DNA of 64,000 nucleotides from Cylindrospermum stagnale PCC 7417. Its GTDB lineage: Bacteria; Cyanobacteriota; Cyanobacteriia; Cyanobacteriales; Nostocaceae. This document shows positions 1-8,728 of the stretch, in pieces. The stretch is from assembly GCF_000317535.1 (NCBI RefSeq), contig NC_019757.1, forward strand, positions 5,049,501 to 5,113,500. Direction: 5' to 3'. Every line of letters starts with the position of its first letter. Position 1 is the first letter of the stretch. A program made the position numbers and the translations under genes. The notes below the pieces were generated by a model. It was not told the DNA's origin. It did no database searches and was given only the letters and a program-made list of their open reading frames with translations.

Positions 1-10
1 ACAGACGATC

Positions 11-1015
11 ATGTATAGTTCCGAGGCATTTTTGTCTAATTCAAGAGTGCGGGTGGGTTTGGTTGGTACTGGGTATGCAGCAAAGTTAAGGGCTGGGGCA
101 TTGTTGCATGATCAGAGAACGCTAATAGTAGCGATTGTCGGCCATACTCCGGAAACGACAGAAGCTTTTGCCAAAGAATTCCAGACTGAGGCGCTGAGTT
201 CTTGGCAACAGCTAGTAGAGCGTGAAGATGTGGATCTAGTTGTGATCTCCACTATTAATGGAGATCATGGTAAAATCGCCCGTGCAGCACTTGCTAGCGG
301 CAAACACGTGATTGTTGAGTATCCCCTTTCTGTGGATCTAACCGAAGCTGAAGAACTGATCGCCTTAGCCAAAACACAAAAAAAATTACTGCACGTCGAA
401 CACATTGAACTTTTGGGCGGCTTGCATCAAGCTTTAAAGCAGCACTTAGCCAAAATTGGCGAGTTATTTTATGTTCGCTACAGTACGATCAATCCCCAAC
501 ATCCCGCACCGCGCAAGTGGACTTATCACCATGAACTTTTCGGCTTTCCCTTGATAGGAGCGCTTTCCCGATTACATCGGCTCACCAATTTGTTTGGCAA
601 AGTTTTGACGGTTAACTGTCATCAGCGATATTGGGAAACAGAAGCAGAATATTACCAAACCTGTTTTTGTGTGACTCAACTGTGTTTTGAAAGTGGGTTG
701 TTAGCACAAGTGATCTATGGTAAAGGCGAAACCCTTTGGCAGTCAGAGCGCAAATTTGAAGTTCATGGGGAACAGGGCGGTTTAGTTTTTGATGGTGACA
801 CAGGTGTTTTAGTGCAGCCAGGGGAAACAACACCGATTGAGGTTGGTACTCGTCGGGGTTTATTTGCCAAGGACACTAATATGGTGTTAGATCATCTTTT
901 TCATGGCACTCCCTTGTACGTTACTCCTGCTGAGAGTTTGTACGCCCTCAAGGTAGCTGATGCTGCACAACGAGCAGCAGAGACAGGATTGACTATATTT
1001 TTAACAGACCAGTAA
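11..1015 (+). CDS. bvdR: Biliverdin reductase (Gfo/Idh/MocA family)
   Basis: NAD(P)H-dependent reductase expected to convert biliverdin IXalpha to bilirubin in the cytoplasm. The N-terminal Rossmann motif VGLVGTGYAAKLRA (about residues 15-28) is followed by the stretches HVEHIELLGG and KWTYHHELFGFPL, which match what I recall of Synechocystis BvdR (Slr1784, about 328 residues) almost block for block; the length of 334 also fits. The C-terminal half is the alpha/beta substrate domain of the GFO/IDH/MocA fold. The reading frame is open to the left edge of the window, so a start further upstream cannot be excluded, but the ATG used gives a normal length. It lies 10 bp upstream of map in the same direction, so the two may be cotranscribed. 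A generic oxidoreductase is the alternative, but the family-specific blocks make BvdR much more likely. Confidence 0.88.
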   Translation: MYSSEAFLSNSRVRVGLVGTGYAAKLRAGALLHDQRTLIVAIVGHTPETTEAFAKEFQTEALSSWQQLVEREDVDLVVISTINGDHGKIARAALASGKHVIVEYPLSVDLTEAEELIALAKTQKKLLHVEHIELLGGLHQALKQHLAKIGELFYVRYSTINPQHPAPRKWTYHHELFGFPLIGALSRLHRLTNLFGKVLTVNCHQRYWETEAEYYQTCFCVTQLCFESGLLAQVIYGKGETLWQSERKFEVHGEQGGLVFDGDTGVLVQPGETTPIEVGTRRGLFAKDTNMVLDHLFHGTPLYVTPAESLYALKVADAAQRAAETGLTIFLTDQ

Positions 1016-1025
1016 ATCAAATTCC

Positions 1026-1787
1026 ATGAAAACCGAACTAATTGTGATTTTATCCCAACGAGAACTGGACAAAATGCGTCAGGCTGGACGCTTGGCGGCG
1101 AAGTTGCTACAACATCTAGAACCGTTGGTGAAGCCGGGGGTGACTACTCTCCAACTCAATGATGAAGCTGAACGTTGGACGCAAGCTCACGGAGCCAAAA
1201 GTGCGCCTCTCGGTTACAAAGGCTATCCCAAGTCAATTTGCACTAGTGTGAATGAGGTAATCTGTCACGGGATTCCTAATGCCAAACAGATTCTTAAAGA
1301 AGGTGACATTATTAATATCGATGTCACACCGATTGTGGATGGCTACCACGGTGATACATCTAAAACATTCATGGTGGGGACTCCTGCCCCAAAGACGAGA
1401 AAGCTGGTAGAGGTAACTGAGGAATGTCTCCGCTTGGGTATTGCTGAGGTTAAACCAGGGGGACGGATTGGCGATATTGGTGCAGCTATTCAAGAGTATG
1501 CTGAGGCTCAAGGCTTTTCTGTGGTGCGCGATTTCGTCGGACATGGCATCAGCAATATTTTTCACACGGCGCCGGATGTTCCTCACTATGGGACGCGGGA
1601 TAAGGGTAAGCGTCTGAGAGCAGGGATGGTGTTTACTATTGAGCCGATGATTAATGAGGGTACTTACGAAGTTGAGATGCTGAATGATGGCTGGACTGCT
1701 GTGACTCGCGATCGCTTACTTTCAGCCCAATTCGAGCATACCTTAGCGGTGACAGAAGATGGCGTGGAAATTCTGACTTTACCTTAA
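1026..1787 (+). CDS. map: Type I methionine aminopeptidase
   Basis: Removes the initiator methionine from nascent proteins, using a dinuclear metal centre. The five metal ligands of the pita-bread fold are all visible: D99 (in NIDVTP), D110 (in HGDTSKTF), H173 (in FVGHGI), E206 (in FTIEPMI) and E237 (in QFEHT). Their spacing equals the E. coli enzyme shifted by two residues. At 253 residues it is a short class Ia enzyme with no zinc-finger N-terminal extension. Cyanobacteria usually carry several map paralogues, so this need not be the only copy. It follows bvdR by 10 bp and converges on the pentapeptide gene downstream with only 56 bp between them. Confidence 0.95.
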   Translation: MKTELIVILSQRELDKMRQAGRLAAKLLQHLEPLVKPGVTTLQLNDEAERWTQAHGAKSAPLGYKGYPKSICTSVNEVICHGIPNAKQILKEGDIINIDVTPIVDGYHGDTSKTFMVGTPAPKTRKLVEVTEECLRLGIAEVKPGGRIGDIGAAIQEYAEAQGFSVVRDFVGHGISNIFHTAPDVPHYGTRDKGKRLRAGMVFTIEPMINEGTYEVEMLNDGWTAVTRDRLLSAQFEHTLAVTEDGVEILTLP

Positions 1788-1843
1788 CCACCGAATATCC
1801 CTGCCTCAAACCCTTGCACCTTTGTTGGATGCCGATAATTTTA

Positions 1844-3196
1844 TTATCTCCCCAAATTATTGGGTATGCCTTCACAACCGCCGGGAATGGTGAGTCTAGT
1901 TTTTTCTCCACACCAGGCGCAGCAGTAAAATCGGGCAGCATCAGACATTCGCTGCACATTGCTGAAATCGGCATTTTCTACTACAGCGCCTGTGTGTTCG
2001 CCAGTTTCATAGTTTGGTGGTAGAGTGCGACTACGGGGTGATGCTTTTTCTAATAACCCATAAAATAGACGAATGCCGTTGAGGTCAGCACCGCTGAGGT
2101 TGGCATCATATAAGATCGTGCGGGAAAGGTTGGCTTTGACTAAGTCACAACCGCTTAAGTTTGCATGGACAAGATTAGCTTCGCTCAGATCAGTCCAACG
2201 CAAATCGGTGCCAGAAAGGTCTGCCGCAGCTAGCATGACGCCTAAATCAATCACGCGCACACCTTCGAGGCGGTCTTCGGCGTAACCCCCCATGCCGTCG
2301 AGGATCGGTCTGCCTAAACGGCGATCGCGTTTTAGCGGTGATAGTAATTTGGAACGGGAGAGAAAACGGAGTATTTTCGCTTTACCGCTACCGTCAACAC
2401 TACTAAAAATAGCAGCAGTGCGTCCTTCAGCGATCGCTCTTTCTTGGGGCCAATCTTCTAATAATCCTTCTTCGTCTAAGACTAAGTCGGAAACGCCTTG
2501 GAAATAAGAATCAATTGTCTGCTGCTGGGTGATGATATTTTGCTGTACCGTCAGCAGGTTTTGCTGAATTGTCAAGTCTTTAGAAATGACGTATTGTCGC
2601 CAAGCAACGTAAACGGCGATGATGGCGATGAGAATTTGCCCTAGGGCACCAAACCAATCGGCTAGGGTACCAGCAACGTCCCAGTTAATTCTGCTTCCCC
2701 AAATTAATAGGCGATCGCTCGTACCAGTAAACTTGACTAAGCCGATGATGGCGACTATCAGTCCGAAAATGGCTACAAGTATGGTTCTCTCTTGGGGTGA
2801 AAACCACTCTTTCACTGACTGTTGCAACCAGGGTAACAGCATTGCCAGGGATAAGAGCAAAGTTACCAGGGTTCCCAACACGCCTACAATCCAGTTATTG
2901 ATAGCTAAACCGATGAACGTGATCGCGATCGCTACTAAGGTAATTAGCAATGCCCTTGGTTGCGCTGCGAATTGATTGCTAGGGCGTTCTTGAAGGCTAG
3001 AACGGGCTTGTTTTAGGGCAACTGTATTTTGCGGAGATTGCAAAGACGCAATTGCCGCTAAGGCTTGTTGTCTTGCCAGTCCTGCTGAGGTCAAGTTATT
3101 TTGACTTGCATCACCATCAAAATCATTTGGTTGCAAGTCATCTTCGGGGCTGGGTTCTGGGGTTGGTGGTTTGTTTGAGTTAGATTCAATCGACAT
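1844..3196 (-). CDS. Membrane-anchored pentapeptide-repeat protein
   Basis: 450-residue protein of unknown function. Residues 1-75 are polar and low in complexity (proline- and glutamine-rich), then come about four hydrophobic segments between residues 80 and 200 (ALLITLVAIAITFIGLAI, VGVLGTLVTLLLSLAMLL, ILVAIFGLIVAIIGLV, ILIAIIAVYVAW). A glutamine-rich, probably coiled-coil linker follows at about 205-225. Residues about 310-370 hold the A(D/N)LSxx(D/N)L pentapeptide ladder (AADLSGTDLRWTDLSEANL). The tail contains a CCAWCGEK cysteine cluster. The predicted picture is an inner-membrane protein displaying a right-handed beta-helix in the cytoplasm. No catalytic motif is apparent. It is transcribed toward map and has its own promoter region in the following AT-rich gap. 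Confidence 0.75.
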   Translation of the reverse strand: MSIESNSNKPPTPEPSPEDDLQPNDFDGDASQNNLTSAGLARQQALAAIASLQSPQNTVALKQARSSLQERPSNQFAAQPRALLITLVAIAITFIGLAINNWIVGVLGTLVTLLLSLAMLLPWLQQSVKEWFSPQERTILVAIFGLIVAIIGLVKFTGTSDRLLIWGSRINWDVAGTLADWFGALGQILIAIIAVYVAWRQYVISKDLTIQQNLLTVQQNIITQQQTIDSYFQGVSDLVLDEEGLLEDWPQERAIAEGRTAAIFSSVDGSGKAKILRFLSRSKLLSPLKRDRRLGRPILDGMGGYAEDRLEGVRVIDLGVMLAAADLSGTDLRWTDLSEANLVHANLSGCDLVKANLSRTILYDANLSGADLNGIRLFYGLLEKASPRSRTLPPNYETGEHTGAVVENADFSNVQRMSDAARFYCCAWCGEKTRLTIPGGCEGIPNNLGR

Positions 3197-3672
3197 GCTT
3201 TCTCTTGTGACCCAGCAGACTTAGTTCAAATCTGTTTGAGTTTAATTGCCAATAACTAGGGTGTTGTCAAAAATATCTTTAGTTTATATTAAACATGTTG
3301 CATCTGGGCATAAGTAGATTTTAAAGTAATTTTGGCTAAATTCATCAGCCAGAATAGATAAATTTGCTGCCCTAAATTGAGAATTTTAAATTTTGATTTT
3401 TAGATTTTGTCTGGCTGCTTCATCCAAAACTAATCATCCTACTTAATCTAAAATCGGTACAGTTACTTCCACACTTCGGTAAGGAAGCTCAAACCACAAT
3501 CATTGCTTTTTTGATGACAATTATGGTATAATATTTGTGCTTTATGGTTGCACAATAAATAGATTTTTTCTGACAATTTTCGGAAAATAATTGATAAAAA
3601 TTTAGAGATTTTGCTAATATTTGAAAAGCCGTAGAGGTTTTGGCATTGTAGTATGAGTTCTGTAGGTATAGC
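3197..3672. other. AT-rich intergenic region
   Basis: About 476 bp between two divergent genes (pentapeptide protein leftward, TPR lipoprotein rightward). It must hold both promoters, but I see no convincing operator, RNA gene or repeat. Short reading frames here have no credible protein character. Confidence 0.6.
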
Positions 3673-4416
3673 ATGGTCGTTTGGCGCGGCTTCGTTGCCT
3701 CTAGCTTTATCAGTTTTTTTATATTTGGCTGTGGTGATTTGGCAATCTCATCGACAGAAAATACCAAGCAAGTTGTCCAGGAAACTAATGTTGCCCAACT
3801 TCTCACAGAAGCACAGTCTACCCAAAAAGCCAGGGATTTATTTCATCAAGGCAATACTTTTTTAGACGCGCGACTCTTCAAAGAAGCGATCGCATCTTAT
3901 GACAAAGCGATCGCGATTAAACCCGAAAGCGCCGGAGCTTGGAATAACCGAGGGAATGCTTTAACAGGTTTGCAGCGCTATCAAGATGCTCTAGAATCTT
4001 ACGACAAAGCGATCGCCATCCAACCGAACAAAGACGAAGCTTGGTTCAATCGTGGCAATAGTTTGACGTCTTTGCAGCGCTACAAAGATGCAGTTACAGC
4101 CTACAACAAAGCGATCGCGCTCAAACCCAAAAAATATGAAGCCTGGATTAACCGAGGCATTGCTCTGACTAAGTTACAGCGTTACCAAGATGGTTTAGCA
4201 TCCTACGATCAAGCGATCGCCATCAAGCCAGATTTGCACGCCGCATATTATAACAAAGCCTGCTCCTATGCTTTACAAAGCAATCTAGATGCAGCCATTG
4301 AGAACCTAGACAAAGCCATCCAATTGGTTCCTAATAAATACCAGAAACTAGCTAAAACCGACCCAGACTTTGATAAAGTACGTGATGATAAGCGGTTTCA
4401 ACAATTAATAAAATAG
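3673..4416 (+). CDS. TPR-repeat lipoprotein
   Basis: 247-residue protein. The N-terminus MVVWRGF, then hydrophobic SSFISFFIFGC, looks like a lipoprotein signal with the modified cysteine at about residue 20, placing the protein on the periplasmic face of a membrane. Residues about 55-210 contain four to five tetratricopeptide units of 34 residues with the consensus AWNNRGNALxxLxRYxDA and SYDKAIAIKP. It ends with the signature NKYQKLAKTDPDFDKVRDDKRFQQL, shared with the next gene downstream. TPRs form protein-protein interaction superhelices; the partner is unknown. It is a more diverged paralogue of the two lipoproteins that follow, and the WRxF start is common to all three. Confidence 0.8.
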   Translation: MVVWRGFVASSFISFFIFGCGDLAISSTENTKQVVQETNVAQLLTEAQSTQKARDLFHQGNTFLDARLFKEAIASYDKAIAIKPESAGAWNNRGNALTGLQRYQDALESYDKAIAIQPNKDEAWFNRGNSLTSLQRYKDAVTAYNKAIALKPKKYEAWINRGIALTKLQRYQDGLASYDQAIAIKPDLHAAYYNKACSYALQSNLDAAIENLDKAIQLVPNKYQKLAKTDPDFDKVRDDKRFQQLIK

Positions 4417-4481
4417 CAAAAGTGCCAGACGATTGGAAATCGCGGCTATACAAACAAAGTCTGCCTCCGCAGACTCAAAAT

Positions 4482-4975
4482 TTCCTGATTCTATTAGTCC
4501 TTGTCTTGTGGACTTTGCGGAAAGTGCCGCGACTTCTAGTCGTTAGGGCTAAAAGTTTATTCTTTATAAAGAGTAAAATCTAACACTCTAGAATAGATAT
4601 TAAATCAAAATTATCAGGTACAGTATGATATCTTGGCGCAGATTTACTGGCAATGCTTGCTTGAGTTTTGTCGCCCTATCACTCAGCAGTTGTCACCACC
4701 CCAAAACAGCGCGAGAGATGATTAAACAAGCCAGAGAAAGCGCAGTTTTAATCAACTATACCGACAAACTAGGACAAGGTACAGAACTGATTGCCAAACT
4801 CCAAGGTAAAACACCCCGAAGACAACAGCAGTCTACAACAGGTGTAAATTCCCCAGCCGGTGATGCAGTTGGGAGATTCAAATGGGGTATGCCGATAAAT
4901 GTTGATTTGGCAAATGCTCTCCCTACTCCCACAGAGTCAGAAGCTGCCCAAAAGGCGGAGAAATTTTTGAACGAG
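4482..4975 (+). repeat. Tandem duplication, copy 1 (promoter region plus N-terminal coding)
   Basis: About 490 bp whose counterpart lies 1,293 bp downstream. It covers roughly 140 bp of upstream sequence and the first 110 or so codons of the TPR lipoprotein. The last 85 bp before the ATG are nearly identical between copies, so regulatory signals were duplicated with the gene. Confidence 0.85.
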
Positions 4976-5746
4976 GGTAATGATTACTCTGATAAGCAAG
5001 ACTATCAGCAAGCGATCGCATCCTATGAAAAAGCCCTCGCCATCAAACCTGACTATGCTGATGCTTGGTACGGTAGAGGCTATGCTCTAGATGAGTTAAA
5101 ACGCTACTCCGAAGCGATCGCATCCTATGAAAAAGCCCTCGCCATCAAACCTGACTATGCTGATGCTTGGATTAACCGAGGTAATGCCCTTGGTAAGTTA
5201 AAACGCTACTCCGAAGCGATCGCATCCTATGAAAAAGCCCTCGCCATTGAACCTGACTACTATCAAGCTTGGTATAACCGAGGTTTTGCCCTTGATGAGT
5301 TAAAACGCTACTCCGAAGCGATCGCATCCTATGACAAAGCCCTCGCCATTGAACCTGACTACCATCAAGCTTGGAATAACCGAGGTATTGCCCTTGTTGC
5401 GTTAAAACGCTACTCCGAAGCGATCGCATCCTATGACAAAGCCCTCGCCATTGAACCTGACTTGCATCCAGCTTGGAATAACCGAGGTAATGCCCTTGGT
5501 GAGTTAAAACGCTACTCCGAAGCGATCGCATCCTATGACAAAGCCCTCGCCATTGAACCTGACTTAGACGAAGCATATTATAACAAAGCTTGTTCCTATG
5601 CTTTGCAAGGCAATGCAGATCAAGCGATTGAGAACCTAAACAAAGCCATTCAATTAGTTCCTAATAAATACCAGAAATTAGCGAAAACTGACCCAGATTT
5701 TGCTAAAATTCGTAGTGATAAAAGGTTTCAGCAATTACTGCAATAG
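4625..5746 (+). CDS. TPR-repeat lipoprotein (tandem paralogue A)
   Basis: 373 residues. The lipoprotein signal MISWRRFTGNACLSFVALSLSSC ends in an LSSC lipobox with Cys at 23. A linker of about 90 residues contains MPINVDLANALPT. From about residue 115, seven TPR units follow, several almost identical at protein and DNA level (YADAWxxRGxALxxLKRYSE, then AIASYEKALAIKPD). Every unit re-uses the codons GCG ATC GCA for Ala-Ile-Ala, so each carries a HIP1-type octamer or near-octamer in register. It ends with the same KLAKTDPDF...KRFQQLL tail as its left neighbour. It is likely an exported scaffold protein. The very uniform repeats suggest recent expansion by unequal recombination and make the repeat number likely to vary between strains. 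Confidence 0.82.
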   Translation: MISWRRFTGNACLSFVALSLSSCHHPKTAREMIKQARESAVLINYTDKLGQGTELIAKLQGKTPRRQQQSTTGVNSPAGDAVGRFKWGMPINVDLANALPTPTESEAAQKAEKFLNEGNDYSDKQDYQQAIASYEKALAIKPDYADAWYGRGYALDELKRYSEAIASYEKALAIKPDYADAWINRGNALGKLKRYSEAIASYEKALAIEPDYYQAWYNRGFALDELKRYSEAIASYDKALAIEPDYHQAWNNRGIALVALKRYSEAIASYDKALAIEPDLHPAWNNRGNALGELKRYSEAIASYDKALAIEPDLDEAYYNKACSYALQGNADQAIENLNKAIQLVPNKYQKLAKTDPDFAKIRSDKRFQQLLQ

Positions 5747-5774
5747 TTGATCAACGTCAATTTAAAGAGAATTT

Positions 5775-6268
5775 TTCCTGATTTTATTAGTCCTTGTCTT
5801 GCGGATTTTGCGGAAAATGCCGTGATTTCTAATCGTTAGGGCTAAAAGTTTATTCTCTATAAAGAGTAAAATCTAACACTCTAGAATAGATATTAAATCA
5901 AAATTATCAGGTACAGTATGATATCTTGGCGCAGATTTACTGGCAATGCTTGCTTGAGTTTTGTCGCCCTATCACTCAGCAGTTGTCACCACCCCAAAAC
6001 AGCGCGAGAGATTATTAAACAAGCCAGAGAAAGCGCAGTTTTAATCAACTATGCCGACAAACTAGGACAAGGTACAGAACTGATTGCCAAACTCCAAGGT
6101 AAAACACCCCGAATACAACAGCAGTCTACAACAGGTGCAAATTCCCCAGCCGATGATGCAGTAGGGATATTCAACTGGGGTATGCCGATAAACGTTGATT
6201 TGGCAAATGCTCTCCCTACTCTCACAGAGTCAGAAGCTGCCCAAAAGGCGGAGGAATTTTTCAATCAG
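5775..6268 (+). repeat. Tandem duplication, copy 2
   Basis: Second copy of the upstream region and N-terminal coding module of the TPR lipoprotein at offset 1,293 bp, with scattered substitutions in the distal upstream part. The copies stop matching closely at the first TPR unit. Confidence 0.85.
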
Positions 6269-7408
6269 GGTAATGATTACATTGTTCAGCAAAACTATCA
6301 GCAAGCGATCGCATCCTATGAAAAAGCGATCGCCATCAAATCTGATTATGCTGATGCTTGGAATAACCGAGGTTCTGCCCTTGGTAACTTACAACGCTAC
6401 AAAGATGCGCTAGCATCCTTTGATAAAGCGCTCGCCATCAAACCTGACGATGCTGATGCTTGGAATAACCGAGGTTCTGCCCTTGGTAACTTACAACGCT
6501 ACAAAGATGCGCTAGCATCCTTTGATAAAGCGCTCGCCATCAAACCTGACTATGCTGAAGCTTGGAATAACCGAGGTTCTGCCCTTGCTAACTTACAACG
6601 CTACTCAGATGCGATCGCATCCTTTGATAAAGCAATTAGTATTAACCCTGATGATCAAATAGCAATCAATAATCGCGAAACTTTATTGAAACTACTAGGG
6701 CGTATGCCAATAAATGTTTATGCAGGGTCAGAAACAGTCCAAAAAGCGGAGGACTTTTTCAATCAGGGTAATGATTACGCTGTTCAGGGAAACTATCAGC
6801 AAGCGATCGCATCATATGAAAAAGTGATCGCCATCAAACCTGACTACTATCAAGCTTGGTATAACCGAGGTAATGCCCTACGTCAGTTACAACGTTACTC
6901 CGAAGCGATCGCATCCTATGAAAAAGCGATCGCCATCAAACCTGACTTGCATCAAGCTTGGAATAACCGAGGTTTTGCCCTTAGTGAGTTAAAACGCTAC
7001 TCAGATGCGATCGCATCCTATGAAAAAGCCCTCGCCATCAAACCTGACTACCATGAAGCTTGGAATAACCGAGGTAATGCCCTTGTTGAGTTAAAACGCT
7101 ACTCAGATGCGATCGCATCCTGGGAAAAAGGGCTCGCCATCAAACCTGACGACCATGAAGCTTGGTATAACCGAGGTCTTGCCCTTAGTGAGTTAAAACG
7201 CTATTCAGAAGCGATCGCATCATATGAAAAAGCGCTCGCCATCAAACCTGACTTGTATCAAGCTTGGAATAACCGAGGTATTGCCCTATTTAACTTAAAA
7301 CGCTATGAAGAAGCACTCAAATCTTTTGATAAAGCAATTAGTATTAACCCTGATGATCAATTAGCAATCAATAATCGCCAAGCTGTATTGAAACAACTAG
7401 GGCGTTAA
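5918..7408 (+). CDS. TPR-repeat lipoprotein (tandem paralogue B, internally duplicated)
   Basis: 496 residues. The signal and linker are almost the same as in the previous gene (lipobox LSSC, Cys23). The body has two TPR blocks. Block 1 (about 100-262) ends with SINPDDQIAINNRETLLKLL, and block 2 (about 266-496) begins again with MPINVYAGSETVQKAEDFFN and closes with SINPDDQLAINNRQAVLKQL. The repeated opening (MPINV...QKAE.FFNQGNDY) and closing motifs show that the gene is an internal duplication or a fusion of two ancestral TPR modules. It has about ten TPR units in total. The C-terminal tail differs from paralogue A, which has KRFQQL. No enzyme domain is present; it is an exported protein-interaction scaffold by inference. 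Confidence 0.82.
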   Translation: MISWRRFTGNACLSFVALSLSSCHHPKTAREIIKQARESAVLINYADKLGQGTELIAKLQGKTPRIQQQSTTGANSPADDAVGIFNWGMPINVDLANALPTLTESEAAQKAEEFFNQGNDYIVQQNYQQAIASYEKAIAIKSDYADAWNNRGSALGNLQRYKDALASFDKALAIKPDDADAWNNRGSALGNLQRYKDALASFDKALAIKPDYAEAWNNRGSALANLQRYSDAIASFDKAISINPDDQIAINNRETLLKLLGRMPINVYAGSETVQKAEDFFNQGNDYAVQGNYQQAIASYEKVIAIKPDYYQAWYNRGNALRQLQRYSEAIASYEKAIAIKPDLHQAWNNRGFALSELKRYSDAIASYEKALAIKPDYHEAWNNRGNALVELKRYSDAIASWEKGLAIKPDDHEAWYNRGLALSELKRYSEAIASYEKALAIKPDLYQAWNNRGIALFNLKRYEEALKSFDKAISINPDDQLAINNRQAVLKQLGR

Positions 7409-7455
7409 ATTAGGGGTGAATTTAACTTCATCCAAAATCTATTTACCACCGCTTG

Positions 7456-7555
7456 CTCCCCTTAAAAAGGGGGACTTTAAAAAGTTTCTGCCCCCCTTTT
7501 TAAGGGGGGTTGGGGGATCTCGATCAATTTTGATACCTTACAAACATCCTCTTAA
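7456..7555. repeat. Dispersed hairpin repeat (inverted copy of one near 10.8 kb)
   Basis: Contains runs CCCCTTAAAAAGGGGG and CCCCCCTTTTTAAGGGGGG that fold back on one another, then a stretch (7505-7555) that is the near-perfect reverse complement of 10822-10873 (GATCGAGATCCCCC with the flanking AAAATT). This is a non-coding dispersed repeat. It may also act as a bidirectional terminator after the TPR gene. Confidence 0.7.
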
Positions 7556-7575
7556 TTAAATAAATTTTAAGTGTT

Positions 7576-8448
7576 ATGAAAAAACTCTTAATCACCGGAG
7601 CTAGTGGTTTTTTAGGATGGCATCTTTGCCAATTAGCTAAGGAAGAATGGGAAGTTTATGGAACATATTTTTCCCATTATCTAGAAATTCCTGGCGTCAA
7701 AATGCTGAAAGTTAACTTAACAGACTTTCAGGAATTGAAAAGCATATTTAGTCAAATTCAACCAGCAGCAGTTATTCATACAGCCGCCCAATCACAACCG
7801 AATTACTGTCAACTTCATCCCCAAGAATCGTATATAATTAACGTCACCGCATCTTGCAACATTGCCGGACTTTGTGCCGATTATGGGATTCCTTGCGCTT
7901 TCACCTCAACCGACTTAGTTTTTGATGGTTTAAATGCACCTTATCGCGAAACAGATATCGTTTGTCCTGTCAACATTTACGGTGAGCAAAAAGTCCAAGC
8001 TGAACAAGGTATGTTAGCAAAATATCCCCTAACCGCAGTTTGCCGAATGCCGTTAATGTTTGGCAGAGAAACACCAACAGCCAAAAGCTTTATCCAGTCA
8101 TTTATCCAAATATTAAAAGAGGGAAAAGAGCTAAGTTTATTTATAGATGAATTTCGCACACCAGTAAGTGCTACAACTGCGGTGAAAGGACTTTTATTAG
8201 CATTAGAAAAAGTCAACGGTTGCATTCATTTAGGTGGAAAAGAAAGAATTTCCCGTTATGATTTTGGGCAGTTATTAGCCGAAGCATTTCAACTCCCCAT
8301 AGAGAAACTTAAATCTTGCAGACAAGAAGATGTAAAAATGGCAGCACCCAGACCAACTGATGTTTCTTTAGATAGTTCTCAAGCTTTTGCATTAGGTTAT
8401 CAACCCCTATCTATAAAGGCAGAATTACAGGCGTTGCTGAATATATAG
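7576..8448 (+). CDS. SDR-family NAD-dependent reductase (RmlD-like dTDP-sugar reductase family)
   Basis: 290 residues. The N-terminal Rossmann motif KKLLITGASGFLGWHL (TGxxGxxG) and the catalytic triad elements of extended/atypical SDRs are visible: Thr in AFTSTDLVFDG, then Tyr and Lys in NIYGEQKVQAE (YxxxK). The pattern VIHTAAQSQPNYCQ and the mid-region FGRETPTAKSF are typical of the RmlD/substrate-binding family (dTDP-4-dehydrorhamnose reductase and relatives). The substrate is probably a nucleotide-linked 4-keto sugar, or a related short-chain substrate. No rml neighbours are present, so a role in rhamnose synthesis is not established. It follows a hairpin repeat and is probably a single-gene unit. 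Confidence 0.8.
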   Translation: MKKLLITGASGFLGWHLCQLAKEEWEVYGTYFSHYLEIPGVKMLKVNLTDFQELKSIFSQIQPAAVIHTAAQSQPNYCQLHPQESYIINVTASCNIAGLCADYGIPCAFTSTDLVFDGLNAPYRETDIVCPVNIYGEQKVQAEQGMLAKYPLTAVCRMPLMFGRETPTAKSFIQSFIQILKEGKELSLFIDEFRTPVSATTAVKGLLLALEKVNGCIHLGGKERISRYDFGQLLAEAFQLPIEKLKSCRQEDVKMAAPRPTDVSLDSSQAFALGYQPLSIKAELQALLNI

Positions 8449-8453
8449 ATTTG

Positions 8454-8629
8454 ATGCATCAGGGGAGGCATTGTAGGGTGCGTTCCCTAACGCACGCATT
8501 TAAGATTTTCAATGCATCATGGGAGCATTGTAGGGTGCGTTCCCTAACGCACGCATTTAAGATTTTCAATGCATCATGGGAGCATTGTAGGGTGCGTTCC
8601 CTAACGCACAAATTAAGATTTTTAATGAA
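8454..8629. repeat. Three tandem 57-58 bp repeats with palindromic core
   Basis: Three units beginning ATGCATCA at 8454, 8512 and 8569. Each contains the palindromic core GGTGCGTTCCCTAACGCAC (GTGCGTT/AACGCAC arms). The same core occurs twice near 19.87 and 20.02 kb and as a variant at about 20.2 kb, so it is a dispersed family in this genome. The third unit decays at its end. Downstream, 8640-8720 holds another short repeat (TCCCAGTCGGAGACTAGGAA). No protein-coding character. Confidence 0.8.
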
Positions 8630-8728
8630 TAAAATCAGCGTACATATTTAGGGCTATCACCTTCCGTATAAGCGGCAGAGCCGCAATGATTGCATTCCCA
8701 GTCGGAGACTAGGAACGAGATATAACTA

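Noticed and set aside
5172-5576. Long antisense reading frame of repeated SQVQWRGLCHRMRSL units
   Set aside because: It is the complement of the TPR repeats; its regularity comes only from the sense gene.
8454-8629. Regular spaced repeats resembling a CRISPR array
   Set aside because: The whole 57-58 bp unit is repeated, including the would-be spacers, and the core is a dispersed palindrome found elsewhere in the window. No cas gene is near.
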